32,009 bases of DNA from an uncultured Campylobacter sp. (GTDB taxonomy: Bacteria > Campylobacterota > Campylobacteria > Campylobacterales > Campylobacteraceae), in contig NZ_CALIMY010000024.1 of assembly GCF_938045205.1 (NCBI RefSeq), positions 1-32,009 of the forward strand. Direction: 5' to 3'. Shown here piece after piece: positions 31,123 through 32,009 of this stretch; position 1 is the first letter of the stretch, and the number at the start of each line of letters is the position of its first letter. The notes under the pieces are model-generated. The model was given only the letters and a program-made list of their open reading frames with translations, had not been told where the DNA came from and made no database searches. The position numbers were made by a program, and so were the translations under genes.

Positions 31123-32009
31123 TTATAAATTTTCTTTCGTAAAATACTCTATTTTGCTAGAAATAAAATCTTTTAGTACTCCTAAATACTTAGAGTAGTA
31201 ATTTGAGCTTTCGAAACTACTCCAACATATCAAGAAGGCCTCCTCTTCATTGGACGCTATGCCAAATTCTTGCATCTTGCTAAATAATATATGATTGTTT
31301 GAATTTTCTAAATGATAGCTCATATTAGGATTCGGATTGTATTCTAAATATTTTTCCACCAAAAAACTTTCTGGGTTTTTTGTTGTTATATTGCCAAAAA
31401 GAAAGTGTATATCTTGATCTTCACAATAAGGCTTTTCATTCTTTTTATCTGCATCTAAAATACAAACATAACCAGATTTTACTTTTCTCTTACAGTATGT
31501 TTTTCTATAACTCAAATATGATTCGTATGTATCTTGACAAGAACCACAATCTATTATATTTATTACCCTAGCATCAAATTCTTGTCCAAAATCGTCTAGT
31601 AATTTTTGAATAATTTTTTTTGAAATTGCATCTTCACAATATATGTCAAACAAAGGATAAATACAAGAATCCATTTTGCTCATAGCAGCATTAACGCTTA
31701 TATTTTGGCTACATGAAAAATGCTGATTATGATTTTTTTCAATAAAAATTCTTGCCTTTGGTGGCACACAAGACAAAATACTTGGAGAATGTGAGGTTAT
31801 TATAAATTGGCTCTTTTTTGTTTCTGCTATATAATAAATGACTTCCATTAGTTTTCTTTGTATTTTTGGGTGCAATCCCGCATCTATCTCATCAATTAGA
31901 ATTAATGATTTTTCCGGAGCATCTATTATATCGGTTAAAATTTTGGTCAATACCTCCTCTCCTGCTGCAGCATTATAGCTTGAATATGAACTATGACTAG
32001 AGTTATAGC
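31123..32009 (-). CDS. OLD/GajA-like AAA ATPase with TOPRIM-type domain, N-terminus cut by window edge
   Basis: The frame runs from TAA at 31123 to the right edge without a start, so the N-terminal Walker A part is outside. Visible in order: an ABC-signature-like AAAGEEVLTKIL, Walker B LILIDEIDAGLHP, the switch histidine in ITSHSPS, then a TOPRIM-like part with acidic FDIYCEDAISKKIIQKLL and CILDADKKNE (DxD). This is the plan of OLD-family overcoming-lysogenization nucleases and of GajA of the Gabija defence system; PARIS-type proteins are a looser alternative. The DNA is far more AT-rich than the rest of the window, with runs of T and rare GC clamps, which suggests horizontal gain. A phage-defence role is inferred. 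Confidence 0.82.
   Translation of the reverse strand, partial: YNSSHSSYSSYNAAAGEEVLTKILTDIIDAPEKSLILIDEIDAGLHPKIQRKLMEVIYYIAETKKSQFIITSHSPSILSCVPPKARIFIEKNHNQHFSCSQNISVNAAMSKMDSCIYPLFDIYCEDAISKKIIQKLLDDFGQEFDARVINIIDCGSCQDTYESYLSYRKTYCKRKVKSGYVCILDADKKNEKPYCEDQDIHFLFGNITTKNPESFLVEKYLEYNPNPNMSYHLENSNNHILFSKMQEFGIASNEEEAFLICWSSFESSNYYSKYLGVLKDFISSKIEYFTKENL

Overview
The window looks like a Campylobacter chromosome (Campylobacterota), probably one of the GC-richer oral-type species such as C. gracilis or C. showae. This rests on gene content and order: pyrD, M16 protease, dapA, an SDR and pgsA run in the order I recall from C. jejuni. Other signs are an aminofutalosine-type menaquinone gene (mqnE) beside a UbiD decarboxylase, an ArsS/CprS-type kinase, and AT-rich words (AAATTT and relatives) scattered through otherwise GC-rich DNA. 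The species is inference. I saw no tRNA, rRNA, CRISPR array or insertion sequence.

Layout: almost everything is on the minus strand. 1-321 is a truncated membrane protein. 699-9584 is a tight series (upstream to downstream pyrD, M16 peptidase, dapA, FabL-like reductase, pgsA, an unknown gene, then after a 609-bp gap rseP and yggS). 9941-14417 holds a histidine kinase, a cytochrome c, hemL and two small ATP-synthase-associated-type membrane proteins. 14739-18421 holds an Ala/Lys-rich basic protein, a MurE/F-N-like protein and ubiD, preceded by metG (18424-20424), a pseudopilin and a GT-C-like membrane protein. 22526-25387 is mqnE with a purine permease and a phosphoribosyltransferase. Only glmS (25529-27346) and the membrane protein after it read on the plus strand. 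tgt, a small secreted Excalibur-domain gene broken by an in-frame TGA, and an AT-rich OLD/TOPRIM-type ATPase truncated by the right edge finish the window.

Functionally it is mostly core metabolism: pyrimidine (pyrD), lysine/peptidoglycan precursors (dapA), phospholipid and fatty acid (pgsA, FabL-like), haem (hemL), menaquinone (mqnE, ubiD), amino sugars (glmS), purine salvage and translation (metG, tgt).

Two things stand out. First, several neighbouring housekeeping genes carry long low-complexity additions: a ~330-residue tail on PyrD, a ~255-residue insert in the AtpI-like protein, a linker in MetG, and the H1-like basic protein. Second, the word RAATTY (the motif whose CtsM-dependent methylation is reported to license DNA uptake in C. 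jejuni) is extremely dense in the long spacers, about one per 28 bp by eye, and dense in those additions, including a 24-bp tandem repeat in pyrD. Other points of interest are the TGA at an expected Cys position of the Excalibur gene, the possible defence gene at the right edge, and structured inverted repeats upstream of pyrD and at 27368-27404.
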